Source: Torymus aiolomorphi (Eukaryota; Arthropoda; Insecta; Hymenoptera; Torymidae). Taken from it: DNA of 64,000 nt. Numbering within the stretch: position 1 is the first letter of the stretch; each line of letters opens with the position of its first letter. This document shows positions 54,888-64,000 of the stretch, in pieces. The translations under genes were made by a program, and so were the position numbers. The stretch is from contig CM070874.1 of the NCBI GenBank assembly GCA_036365515.1, positions 21,402,709-21,466,708 of the forward strand. The letters run 5' to 3'. Under the pieces are notes generated by a model that worked only from the letters and a program-made list of their open reading frames with translations, did not search any database and was not told the origin of the DNA.

Positions 54888-55203
54888 ATTGCGAAGATTG
54901 TGAGGCTTCGTACGTTGGCCAGACAGGTAGACGTTTAAATGTACGAATTAATGAACACTCTAAAAAATACACTAGGAAAGATGATAATTCATCATTATAT
55001 CTACACACAAAAAACAATAATCATAAAATAGATTTCAATAATGTACAAATTCTAGATACAGAAATTGATAGAGGAAAAAGATTATTTTCGGAAGCTGTAT
55101 TCATACACACACAATCAAGATATATGAATAAACAATTCGAAATTAATAGTTTACCAAAAGAATATACCACTCTAATAAATAATTGTCAATTTATGTGCTT
55201 ATA
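54888..55203 (+). pseudogene. Inverted copy of the Penelope GIY-YIG C-terminus
   Basis: Plus-strand frame from CEDCEASYVGQTGRRLNVRI to a stop after NNCQFMCL, nearly identical to the end of the minus-strand ORF. It has no start or RT part. It forms the inner end of the right arm, so the full element begins head-to-head with a copy of its own 3' end, an arrangement known for Penelope-like elements. Confidence 0.85.
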
Positions 55204-55609
55204 AGAGGAAAATACTGAAAGCAGCAAGTGAAGGAGAACAGGAGAACATGCTGAGGTAGAGTTACCACGCACGCCCACGTTGTCGTAGGATTGCTCGAGG
55301 TCGAGAATTTTGTAACATTGGTTGGGGTTCCCCCTCTACTTAGACATACTCTCCTGATAGCACACCCGCTGTGTCGCTTCGAAAATCGTCTACTACATCC
55401 CCACCATTGTACGCGCTTCTTATACACACACATATATGCGTAACATTTGTATAAATACGACGAAAAATCCGAATTGTAAGCAGTGACGAACGGATCACTT
55501 TCCGTAAAAGAATTTGACAATACGTTTTAAATGTAAGTTTTATTTATTAATGCGAAATTAAGTTATTGTGAATTGTAAAAAATAATTGTATATTTGTTGT
55601 ATTTAGAAC

Positions 55610-55643
55610 CTGAAGAGGGACGTAATAAAATGTCCGAAACGTT
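55610..55643 (+). ncRNA. Hammerhead-core-like motif (right, mirror copy)
   Basis: Identical to the motif at 52142-52174 on the other strand; same caveat about stems I and III. Confidence 0.4.
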
Positions 55644-56417
55644 GTAAATAATTGTTTTACTTATAAAAAACACCTTGGTAGTACGGCCATTAGCTCCAAA
55701 TTCTATAATTATTTATTATTAATTATTATTTATGATTATAATTTATTATTATCGTTCATTTACTTGAATCTATACGATTAACTAATGTATTTAAAATAAT
55801 GTACACTGTGGCAAAGAAGTTTTGAATTATTTTTCATAATTTAGGAATGTAAAATTAAAATTAACAATAATAAATGATAATAATAATTAATAATAAATGA
55901 AAATATTAACAGGATTTTCAGGTCAAAATCAGCTGATAATCAGATGATAATCACCTGACAGTCACCTTATAGTTACCCGATTCTCAGATGATTATCAGCT
56001 GATACGCACCTGAAAATCATGTTGATATTTTGATTTATTATTAATAATAATTATTATTAATTATTGTTAACAATGTTACATTCCTAAATTGTAACAAATA
56101 ATTCAAAACTTCTTTGTCAGCATCTACATTTTTCGACATTTTTTCGAACACATTAATTACTCGTAGATTCAAGTAAATGAATCATGATAGTACTTTATAA
56201 TAATAAATAACAATAATTAATAATAAATAAATTTTAAACGATAAATTTTCATGTGAAAATCAGATGATAATCAGGTGCCGTTTTGGCATGATTATCACCT
56301 GATTATCAGCTGATTATAACATTTTTTTTACTGTCTAATAAGTTTAATTAATTGTAAAAAATTATATGGGTTTGAAGTTCGCAACCTTGCAGTGTAACGA
56401 AATATAAAAAAAAAATC

Positions 56418-57060
56418 AGGTTGAAATCACATGGTGCGGCATAGAGCTTTAATATATCAATTAAATATAAGGTATGAACAAGGGAATAGAATGGATGCAA
56501 AAACAACTTCTTTGGTATAATTACTTGTTACATATATTATTTTGTTATTAATATTTTTTGCTAAATAACTATGGAAAAAACTCATATCACTTTTTTAATG
56601 CTTATAATTTATTAAAATACAAATTAAAATACGAATTTTACCTAAAAATTTAATATTATTCAGTTTTATTTTTCATGATGTGCGTCATAGAACCTCTATG
56701 CCGTTCCATGTGAACAGGGCACACCACTTGTGCGGAATAGAACCAGTGCGTCATAGCTCCGAAACAACATGTATCAACATTGTATCAATAGTTAGTAAAC
56801 ATTGTGTGGTGTCAAAAGTTTGATAATCATAGATAATAAATTAGAAATGGTATCGCGACTATCAAAGTATTATTTTCTTCGGTTAAACGGGTTTTTCAAA
56901 TTACTAACCTATAAAGATACCTTTTACTCGAATGTGAGTCCTATGACGCATGCTGTTGATGCCGAGCAGCGGTTGAGCAGAGCGGCATAGCCCTGATTGG
57001 CTCTTTCTATGACGCACCGTCTATGCCGCAGCTCTATGCCGCATCATGTGATTTCAGCCT
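56418..57060. mobile_element. MITE (643 bp) in the right arm, mirror copy
   Basis: Sits at exactly the mirror position of 50723-51365, so the MITE was already there when the arms were duplicated. Confidence 0.7.
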
Positions 57061-57648
57061 TATTTTTCTTCATGGTTATACTAATTAATATAAATGTTGT
57101 GTGCAAATTTAGCGTTTTATAGAATAAAATAATTTATAACAAAAGTTTAGATGAAATTTCCATTCTTTAATAACTTAAATTAATTGTAAGAAATTATTTC
57201 GTTGCATTCCAACGATGTAAACTTCAGACCCATTTTATTTTATACCACGAGAGCATGAAAATCATGTCAAAGTTGCGGTTACTATCATAATTCTTATAAA
57301 TCGTTTTGTAAAAATAGCTATTTATCAATCATTATAATAGTTTTTCAAGAATATTTGATTGTTTATAAAAAATGATTTTCATAAGAATGTGTACCAATAA
57401 ATAACAGTAGAAATAGTTTTCATATTTTTTTATAAAATTCAATAAATTATGCTACAAACTATTTTGTAGACGTAAAATTTTTAAGATAGAATAGAACCTT
57501 TTTAAAAAATTAAAATTTTAAAAATAGCTCGATAGGTAGTTGTCGGTTTTCTATCTCCTTGAACACAGATTTCAAAGTGGAGATATAAATTTAGATCGAC
57601 AAACAAAACACTCCCCTGAAATATTCTGCTCTTTTGTAGAGGTTCCTT

Positions 57649-59347
57649 CAAGGATAATTTTCATGTTTTAAACTTTATGTTTAAACTTTAATAACTTCAT
57701 GTTTTAAAATTTTCATAAAAGTTACGCCCAAATAATTTGTGATATTATGAAATGCTTACACGAATAAACTAGCTGCCTGCTCATTGCACAATATTTTTTT
57801 TAACAAAAGAATATAACGGACTTTTCCAACTTGTTTTCCACGTAAAAATAGCCACTTTTTCATAAAATGGGTGTGGGAATAATGAATTTTTTCAATCAAA
57901 AAGAAGTAAAGGTACTATAGTTGTATAGTGCTGTCGCTATCGCCGGTTTGAATGTTCTTATATCACAAAAAGAGAAAAAGTAGAGAATCAATGATCTATT
58001 TTCACTGTAAAATAGCAGAAATACATTTATTTCCCGAAGTTTATAAGTCGTTTACTATTGAAGTAGGGTACAAGACCGTATTAGTGTGCCTCTCAAGAAG
58101 ACAACAGTCCGTATTATTATTATTTTTTCAGTGCTCGCCTCCGTTATATTAATACATTTCAAGAGGTTATGTTGATTTGTTTCCAAGAAAAAAATTATTT
58201 TTGAAAACAAGTGCATTTCCTTTCGTTTACGATAGCAGGAGTAAAAGTCAATGAATCGTTTCGAAATTTGGCAGAGAATTAGCTTTTTTATATTTAAGGA
58301 TTCAGTTCTTTACCAAAAAAATTTTAATTTGAAAATATAATAATTGTGTCCTATTAAGATATGTCTCATTATTGCGTTTTTCAGTGTCATTGTTGTTTTA
58401 GTCATGCACAATAGTATGTCTGCCGTGACTGTCGTCAAAATTTTGTTAGTGTCGTTTAAGTGTTCACTTAAGGGAGTTCTTTCGATTGCTAACTAGTCAA
58501 AATGAGAGCTATTTATCTATTTGTTAATTTACAAAGTAAATGTTGAAAAAGGCCTTACAAATATCGGTAAACTAAATAGTAATTATACATTTTAACAAAA
58601 CAATTCTATTCGTCTGAATTATCAATAACAAGTTTCGTAAGGAAACTGATTAGACTCATTTTTTGAGGTTAAATGTACCGTTTTTGACTTGACTAAATTT
58701 TTTTTTAATACATACAGGTGTCCTATTGTTACTTTGTAAGAGCAATAATCGTTCGTCACATGCTTATCTTTGGGTGAAAATTTTTTCAGCATAAACAACT
58801 TTTTATGTGCTACAAAATACGTAAGTTTGTGCGGATTCCCATAAGACTCCATGTTAAATTATAACATTAATATCTTGTTTCCTAGATACCTTTCGGTTCT
58901 AAAAATTTAACTTAGTTATTTTAAGAGTTATATTATAATATAACCAGTACTCCAAAATTTATTAAAATCTGCTTTGTTATTCAAAATCGAGAGAACTCCC
59001 ATCTGTATTTCGACCTTTTCAATTAATGTGTGTACTACAAGATTATCCTAAAGTAAAGTTATTAAAACATACTTTTCTAAAACTTGTTAGGGAACCATGT
59101 TTGCATGTATTTTTTATTTATATATTTTTTGAGAATTTAAAGAATAAACTTTGCAAAATCAATTAATTGATTGTGTAAAGAAAATATTAAATTCAAATAT
59201 GATTTTTCCAATTATTCTCAATGGCATCTTTGTATTTATTATTTTTAATTCTATAATTTCAGACAGTCTCGAAGTTCTACGTTTTCGCGATACTTAATGC
59301 GGATATTTATTATTATTTTAAGCATAAGGTAAATTTATTTGTATATA
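57649..59347. other. No gene recognised; carries a 34-bp fragment of the next MITE at 58129-58162
   Basis: AT-rich. CAGTGCTCGCCTCCGTTATA with the following 14 bases is identical to 59578-59611 inside the MITE. The 76-codon minus frame at 58622-58852 has no recognisable motif. Confidence 0.45.
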
Positions 59348-59773
59348 GGGGAATGTGGGGCGAAATGGGCAGTGGGGCGATAAGGGTTTTGGCGATATTT
59401 AAAAAATGAGAAACTATTTTACGCTGCAAATTTTTTTGGTTATGGCTAAAGTTGTAACAAATGTACTTGACGTGGTATAAACTCTAACAGTGGAGTATAA
59501 ATAATTATAAAAAATAAAGTACATGGGAAAACCCATACTGCCCCACCTGCAAACCACGTGGGGCGATATGGGTTTTCCAGTGCTCGCCTCCGTTATATTA
59601 ATACATTTCAATATCCTTGCATTAATATAAATAATGAAGTGTATTTATTTGTAGCTGGAAAATCGCTGAATACTTTAGGCGTGTTACAGTATTTTTTAAA
59701 GTTCGATTAATATTTTTAAAAGCGAAAGTACCCACTTCGCCCCACGAAGTACCCATATCGCCCCACATTCCCC
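59348..59773. mobile_element. MITE with GGGGAATGTGGGGCG ends
   Basis: Left tip GGGGAATGTGGGGCGAAATG and, in complement, GGGGAATGTGGGGCGATATG. TA on both sides (59346-59347, 59774-59775) gives a TA target duplication, hence probably Tc1/mariner-driven. Extra internal GGGGCGATATGGG words. 426 bp, non-coding. Confidence 0.8.
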
Positions 59774-59927
59774 TACTCTTAACAGGGAATGTGAAACGTC
59801 AATAATGAAGTTACTCAGATGCCGGTAAACACGAACATTAAGGTGACTTCGGGAAATTATTTATCCGGGTGTCCCATTTTAAAACCACCAGGCAAATATC
59901 TCGAAAACTAAGGGAGATGGAAAAAAA

Positions 59928-60660
59928 CCTTTAATACAAAAGTTGTAGGGTTCAGAGGGGCCCAACCGATCGTGACCTTGGTTATGACCTTGAGGTCAAT
60001 GATCAAGTTCATTTGAAGGTCAAATCGATTTTTTCAAATGGGAACCCCCACTTTTGACCTCGTAAATGGAAAGAGCGGAAAATTTTACGTTCAGATATGT
60101 CCTTGAGTCAAGGTCATGGTCATGGTCATGGTCATGTTTAAAATCAAAATCAATAAACGCATCAAAACATTCCCATAATTAGGTATACGAGACAAATTGT
60201 TAAATACAAAAGTTGTTGGGTTCAGAGGGGCCCAACTGATCGTAACCTTGGTTATGACCTTGAGGTCAATGGTCAAGGTCATTTGAAGGTCAAATCGATT
60301 TTTTCAAATGGGAACCCCCCACTTTTGACCTCGTAAATGGAAAGAGTAGAATATTTTACGTTTAGATATGTCCTTGAGTCAAGGCCATGGTCATGGTCAT
60401 GTTTAAAATCAAAATCAATCAACGCATCCAAACATTTCCATAATTACGCCTACGAGTGTTAAATACAGAAGTTGTAGTGTTTGGAGGGGCCCAATTGATC
60501 GTGACCTTGACCATGAACTTGAGGTCAAGGATGATGTCGTTTGAAGGTTAAATCAATTTTGTTTAACGGCAACCCTCACTTTTGACCTCGTAAATAGAAA
60601 AACCGAAAAATTCAGATATGACCTTGGGTCAAGGTCATGGTCAAAGTTATGGTCAGTTTC
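59928..60660. repeat. Tandem ~260-bp units forming the left TIR
   Basis: Three units start at about 59935, 60205 and 60468 with AAGTTGTAGGGTTCAGAGGGG or a variant; each continues through GACCTTGAGGTCAA, a GATTTTTTCAAATGGGAACC block and GTCAAGGTCATGGTCATGG. Confidence 0.8.
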
Positions 60661-60663
60661 CGT

Positions 60664-60945
60664 GCAGTTAAGAGCAAAGTCGGAGATGACCCGGTCACCT
60701 AAGGCAAGGTCGGAGATTACCCGGCCAGTTAAGGCAAGGTCGGAGATGACCCGGCCAGTTAAGGCAAGGTCGGAGATGACCCGGCCAGTTAAGGCAAGGT
60801 CGGAGATGACCCGGCCAGTTAAGGCAAGGTCGGAGATGACCCGGCCAGTTAAGGCAAGGTCGGAGATGACCCGGTCAGTTAAGGCAAGGTCGGAGATGAC
60901 CCGGCCAGTTAAGGCAAGGTCGGGGATGATCAGGCCAGCTAAAAA
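60664..60945. repeat. 30-bp minisatellite, about nine units
   Basis: Unit AAGGCAAGGTCGGAGATGAC then CCGGCCAGTT. Units are almost identical, so recently amplified. It keeps open frames on both strands (10-residue repeats such as VISDLALTGR), which I regard as artefacts. Only the left side of the element has it. Confidence 0.95.
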
Positions 60946-61008
60946 TTCATTGGAAAATTCCACGTTCATGTGCATTTAGTCATAGGATCCAAGTGTTTCG
61001 GTCACCAT

Positions 61009-62076
61009 TTACTGAAGAAGATGCTCAAAAGTTGCACCATTTACTTGTTGACAACATTCTATTCTCCTTTTAAAGTTTCTAACAGTATTTAATAATACTT
61101 GACGTGGAATACTTAAGCAGATTTGTGTAATCCTTTGAATCATGTCATCTCTTGTAGTTGGCCTGTTGCGGTAGACTGTATTTTTTAGGAAGCCCCATAA
61201 ATAAAAATCTGGAGATGTCAGATCTGGAGATCTTGGTGGCCATGCTACGGGACCTCCTCTACCAATCCATCGACCGTTAAACCTTTCATTAAGAAAATCT
61301 CTGACAATTCTGGCATAATGTGGAGGAGCACCATCTTGTTGTAGCCACATTCTGGCCCTTGTATGGAGATCAACGTTTTCTAGAAAGAGTGGCAGCTCGT
61401 CTCTCAGCAACTGTAAATAAGTATGTTGAGTTACGTGACCTTCAAAAAAATAAGGTCCAATCAGACATCCGTTAATAATACCACACCATACCGTTACATT
61501 CCAGGGATGCTGATGATCAACTTCTCGCATCCAATGAGGATTAACAGGAGACCAGTAGTGGCAATTATGGCGATTCAACATACCAGTACTCTGAAATGTA
61601 GCCTCGTCGCTAAAAAGAACATTGTTAAAGAAATTTTCATCATCAGTAATTTGTTGTGTTGCCCATTGGCAAAATGTTATTCTCCGTCGATAATCTTCCA
61701 CAGTTAAAGCTTGATTTAGAGTAATGTGGTAAGGATGGTAACGCGCATATCGTAAATATCTACTGGCCGTAGATCTTGGAATACCCATTGTTAACTCGAT
61801 TTCGCGTAAACTGACATGAACATTTAAATGTACCATGGCTAGAACAGCAAGAAAGCGAGGATTATTTTCATAATCGTGTTCATTCAGTGTCCTCCTTCTT
61901 CGAACGAAGTTTCCTTGTCGACCGCGCAGTTCAATGTCACGTATTACCGTATGATCAGGATGTTGTCGTTGAGGGAACCGAGTACGATACAATCTGCTTG
62001 TCTCTCGATAGTTTCGTCGACATTCTCCTAAAATAAGAAGAATGTCAACTATTTCATTAGCAGAATAGTCAGGCAT
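61009..62076 (-). CDS. DD41D Tc1/mariner-type transposase, 355 aa, apparently intact
   Basis: Full-length minus-strand frame from MPDYSANEIVDILLILGEC. Residues ~8-55 and ~70-112 look like paired helix-turn-helix DNA-binding regions (RNYRETSRLYRTRFP; SLREIELTMGIPRSTASRYL). Catalytic residues: D157 (VLFSDEATF), D248 (WLQQDGAPPHYAR) and D290 (RSPDLTSPDFYLWG), i.e. 41 residues between the last two. IS630/Tc1/mariner transposases cut at TA using this triad; a DD41D spacing has been described for the rosa group, to which I tentatively assign it. Length agrees with the superfamily (~340-360 aa), there is no intron or stop, and it is centred between matching TIRs, so it may be active or recently active. 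The start is the first in-frame ATG. Confidence 0.9.
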   Translation of the reverse strand: MPDYSANEIVDILLILGECRRNYRETSRLYRTRFPQRQHPDHTVIRDIELRGRQGNFVRRRRTLNEHDYENNPRFLAVLAMVHLNVHVSLREIELTMGIPRSTASRYLRYARYHPYHITLNQALTVEDYRRRITFCQWATQQITDDENFFNNVLFSDEATFQSTGMLNRHNCHYWSPVNPHWMREVDHQHPWNVTVWCGIINGCLIGPYFFEGHVTQHTYLQLLRDELPLFLENVDLHTRARMWLQQDGAPPHYARIVRDFLNERFNGRWIGRGGPVAWPPRSPDLTSPDFYLWGFLKNTVYRNRPTTRDDMIQRITQICLSIPRQVLLNTVRNFKRRIECCQQVNGATFEHLLQ

Positions 62077-62359
62077 TCTTTTTTAGTTGTAAATGCAATT
62101 ATTTATCAAAACACACCACAAAAGAAATAATATGTTATTATACTATACAATATTTTAAAACGAAAAAGTTTAATTTTCTGTGCCAATATAAGTGTGCTCA
62201 ATTTGAAAACAATTTGATGTAAACAGTAATAATTATTGACTATTACCGATCAATGCTGAATACTACCGGTCACTATTGGATACAGGTGGTCAACACTTAT
62301 TAACTTTTGTTATTATTTGATATAAGTGGTTAACCCTGGTAAATATTGATAATAGTAAA

Positions 62360-63060
62360 AATAGTAAAATTTTCCGCTCTTTCCATTTACGAGGTTAAAA
62401 ATAGGGGTTCCCATTTGAAAAAATCGATTTGACCTTCAAATGACCTTGATCATTGACCTCAAGGTCATAACCAAGGTCACGATCAGTTGGGCCGCTCCAA
62501 ACCCTACAACTTCTGTATTTAACACTCGTATGCGTAATTATGGGAATGTTTGGATGCGTTGATTGATTTTGATTTTAAACATGACCATGACCATGACCAT
62601 GGCCTTGACTCAAGGACATATCTGAACGTAAAATTTTCCGCTCTTTCCATTTACGAGGTCAAGAATGGGGGTTCCCATTTGAAAAAATCGATTTGACCTT
62701 CAAATGACCTTGATCATTGACCACAAGGTCATAACCAAGGTTACGATCAGTTGGGCTCCTCTGAACCCTACAACTTTTGTATTTAACAATTTGTCTCGTA
62801 TGCCTAATTATGGGAATGTTTTGATGCGTTGATTGATTTTGATTTTAAACATGACCATGACCATGACCATGACCTTGACTCAAGGACATATCTGAACGTA
62901 AAATTTTCCGCTCTTTCCATTTACGAGGTCAAAAGTGGGGGTTCCCATTTGAAAAAATCGATTTGACCTTCAAATGACCTTGATCATTGACCTCAAGGTC
63001 ATAACCAAGGTCACGATCAGTTGGGCCCCTCTGAACCCTACAACTTTTGTATTAAAAGTA
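62360..63060. repeat. Tandem units forming the right TIR (inverted relative to the left)
   Basis: Three inverted copies of the left TIR unit (about 62360-62520, 62620-62775, 62880-63050), with words CCATGACCATGACCATG and GTCATAACCAAGGT. Confidence 0.8.
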
Positions 63061-63234
63061 TTTTTCCATCTGCCTTAGTTTTCGAGATATTTGCCTGGTG
63101 GTTTTAAAATGGGACACCCGGTATATAATAACTATTTGCAGCCCCAAGAAAAAATAGTGCAAGCATCGAAATACATTTGCAATATATATTCATGGCATCT
63201 CCTTTTAGTAATTACATATATAATTACCTCAGCA

Positions 63235-63729
63235 CTATAGGCTGCCAAAAAATATCTGACCATCGGGAGTCAAAATTTGTTTTGCAATTGTTGTACAATT
63301 TAGAACGAAAGAGAAGAATGTACGATTTCCAGTGCCTGCATCTAATAATTTCTTTAATTTAAAATAACAGCTGTTTTTATACACTAAGCCGAAAGAGTTA
63401 AGAAGGGGCGTGGCAAAATAATAGTAAAATGAGCATTTTACGCCTAGAACATCAAAAATATAGTTAGATTGTTCGGATCTTGATAAAATTTTGAGAGAAT
63501 GTTTTTGAAAATATACACTTTCAAAATGCGCTAAAAAATTTGATTTTTCGAAGTTGATAAAAGCGAAATGATCCCTTAACGTATAACTTAATGTATTCAC
63601 ATAAATAACTTTCTCGAAGTCATGCCTCATTAAAAAATTGTTTAATGCAATTATTATATACTTACTGTTGTGTGATACTTTTTCGAATTTATAAATTTTT
63701 CTCAACTCAGGCATCAAATTCTTTTTCAC
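63235..63729 (-). CDS. Hypothetical 164-aa ORF
   Basis: I do not recognise it. It opens MKKNLMPELRKIYKFEKV, is lysine-, phenylalanine- and tyrosine-rich, and contains FYYYFATPLLNSFGLVYKNS and DAGTGNRTFFSFVLNC. No signal peptide or catalytic motif is evident. The composition resembles AT-rich non-coding frames, but the length is above what I would expect by chance. Weak call. Confidence 0.2.
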   Translation of the reverse strand: MKKNLMPELRKIYKFEKVSHNSKYIIIALNNFLMRHDFEKVIYVNTLSYTLRDHFAFINFEKSNFLAHFESVYFQKHSLKILSRSEQSNYIFDVLGVKCSFYYYFATPLLNSFGLVYKNSCYFKLKKLLDAGTGNRTFFSFVLNCTTIAKQILTPDGQIFFGSL

Positions 63730-64000
63730 GTGGGCAAGTAGGAGAGAAAATTTCGCATTTCGAGCGTATTTTATGAAAGCGTTCAGAAATATTCGTTTCT
63801 ACCTTAAAAAAGGTGAGAAATGAATATTTCTACCTCCCTTTAGAGAGGTATAGTAAATTGTGTATACATTTCAAATTATTTTGATTTCTAACTGCGTTGT
63901 ATACGACTCGAAATAGTCAATCCTCTCTCCGACTCACCCACGTAAAAAGGCCCTGTCATGACTTCGTTAAAAAAATATGGTGTGTAACGGGAAAAAAAAG
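63730..64000. other. No gene recognised at the window end
   Basis: Contains a small inverted repeat: AGAAATATTCGTTTCTACCT (63785-63804) and AGGTGAGAAATGAATATTTC (63808-63827) face each other. It may be a short MITE centre; nothing else seen. Confidence 0.3.

Larger units (their letters stand above)
54888..57648 (-). repeat. Right arm of the 7.5-kb palindrome
   Basis: Mirror of 50135-52895. The inner edge lies at ATTGCGAAGATTGTGAGGC, inside the Penelope GIY-YIG coding region; the outer edge at GAGGTTCCTT. No target duplication was evident outside the arms. Confidence 0.93.
59864..63122 (-). mobile_element. Tc1/mariner-superfamily element (DD41D) with long composite TIRs
   Basis: Ends CCGGGTGTCCCATTTTAAAA and, in complement at 63121, the same sequence. 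The match includes CCACCAGGCAAATATCTCGA and continues for ~750-790 bp. TA sits next to both ends. Each TIR consists of about three ~255-bp tandem units rich in AAGGTCATGGTCATGG and GACCTTGAGGTCAATG. Between the TIRs are a 30-bp minisatellite (left) and one intact transposase ORF. Length ~3.26 kb. Confidence 0.88.

Noticed and set aside
52264..55520. Duplicate 109-aa ORF (52264-52593 and 55191-55520) as a conserved gene pair
   Set aside because: Lies antisense over the Penelope 3' region; identity simply reflects the palindrome arms.
50793..56990. Duplicate 62-aa ORF inside the arms as a gene
   Set aside because: Inside the MITE and duplicated with it; no motif.
60553..60979. Repetitive ORFs on both strands
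   Set aside because: Produced by the 30-bp minisatellite; both strands are open equally.

Overview
The window looks like transposon-dense nuclear DNA from an insect. It is AT-rich, has short introns (61-71 bp) in its one clear multi-exon locus, and carries the mobile-element mix typical of arthropods: R1-clade LINE, BEL/Pao, Copia, Penelope-like, Helitron, Tc1/mariner, TTAA-site elements and many MITEs. Relatives I remember for several families are from Hymenoptera, but that is a weak inference. I see no bacterial gene organisation, rRNA, CRISPR array or ordinary conserved housekeeping gene.

Layout. 1-1695: no gene. 1696-5272: DNA transposon with ~420-bp terminal inverted repeats (TIRs) and a dead transposase. 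5540-6463: ATGCAAAT-type tandem repeat, then a fold-back element. 7548-13049 (minus): the best protein-coding locus, an 869-aa C2H2 zinc-finger/transposase-like ORF followed by a seven-exon continuation that encodes a CIDE-N domain and a SAMD3-like C-terminal region. The two parts share one reading frame across a single UGA. 13500-19000: MITEs, microsatellites, a diverged duplication, and a 30/90-bp higher-order minisatellite that switches orientation. 21840-26410: Copia remnant split exactly at a TTAA by two adjacent TTAA-flanked elements. 26590-31263: R1-clade LINE inserted in an (AC)n microsatellite. 31377-35828: BEL/Pao remnant whose 3' LTR is followed by another internal leader, so probably a tandem copy. 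36725-38600: low-complexity and tandem repeats. 38780-43000: a decayed insect-wide repeat protein fused to a truncated Helitron. 43080-45660: AT-rich tandem repeat interrupted by a 1.4-kb solo LTR. 46314-46675: near-perfect palindrome carrying a complete type III hammerhead ribozyme behind a TATA box. 47835-47910: tRNA-derived sequence. 48150-48390: a CpG-rich, promoter-like stretch ending in a splice donor. 50135-57648: a 7.5-kb palindrome (arms ~2.76 kb) around a Penelope-like element. 59348-63122: a MITE and an apparently intact DD41D Tc1/mariner element with long composite TIRs.

How the parts relate. Nearly everything is mobile DNA, and the nesting gives relative ages: TTAA elements inserted into Copia; a MITE present before the 7.5-kb palindrome formed; a LINE that entered a microsatellite beside BEL. 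The two signals I consider most worth testing are the hammerhead ribozyme with complementary loops and the UGA-separated C2H2/transposase plus CIDE-N locus. All calls come from reading the sequence; no database search or folding program was run.
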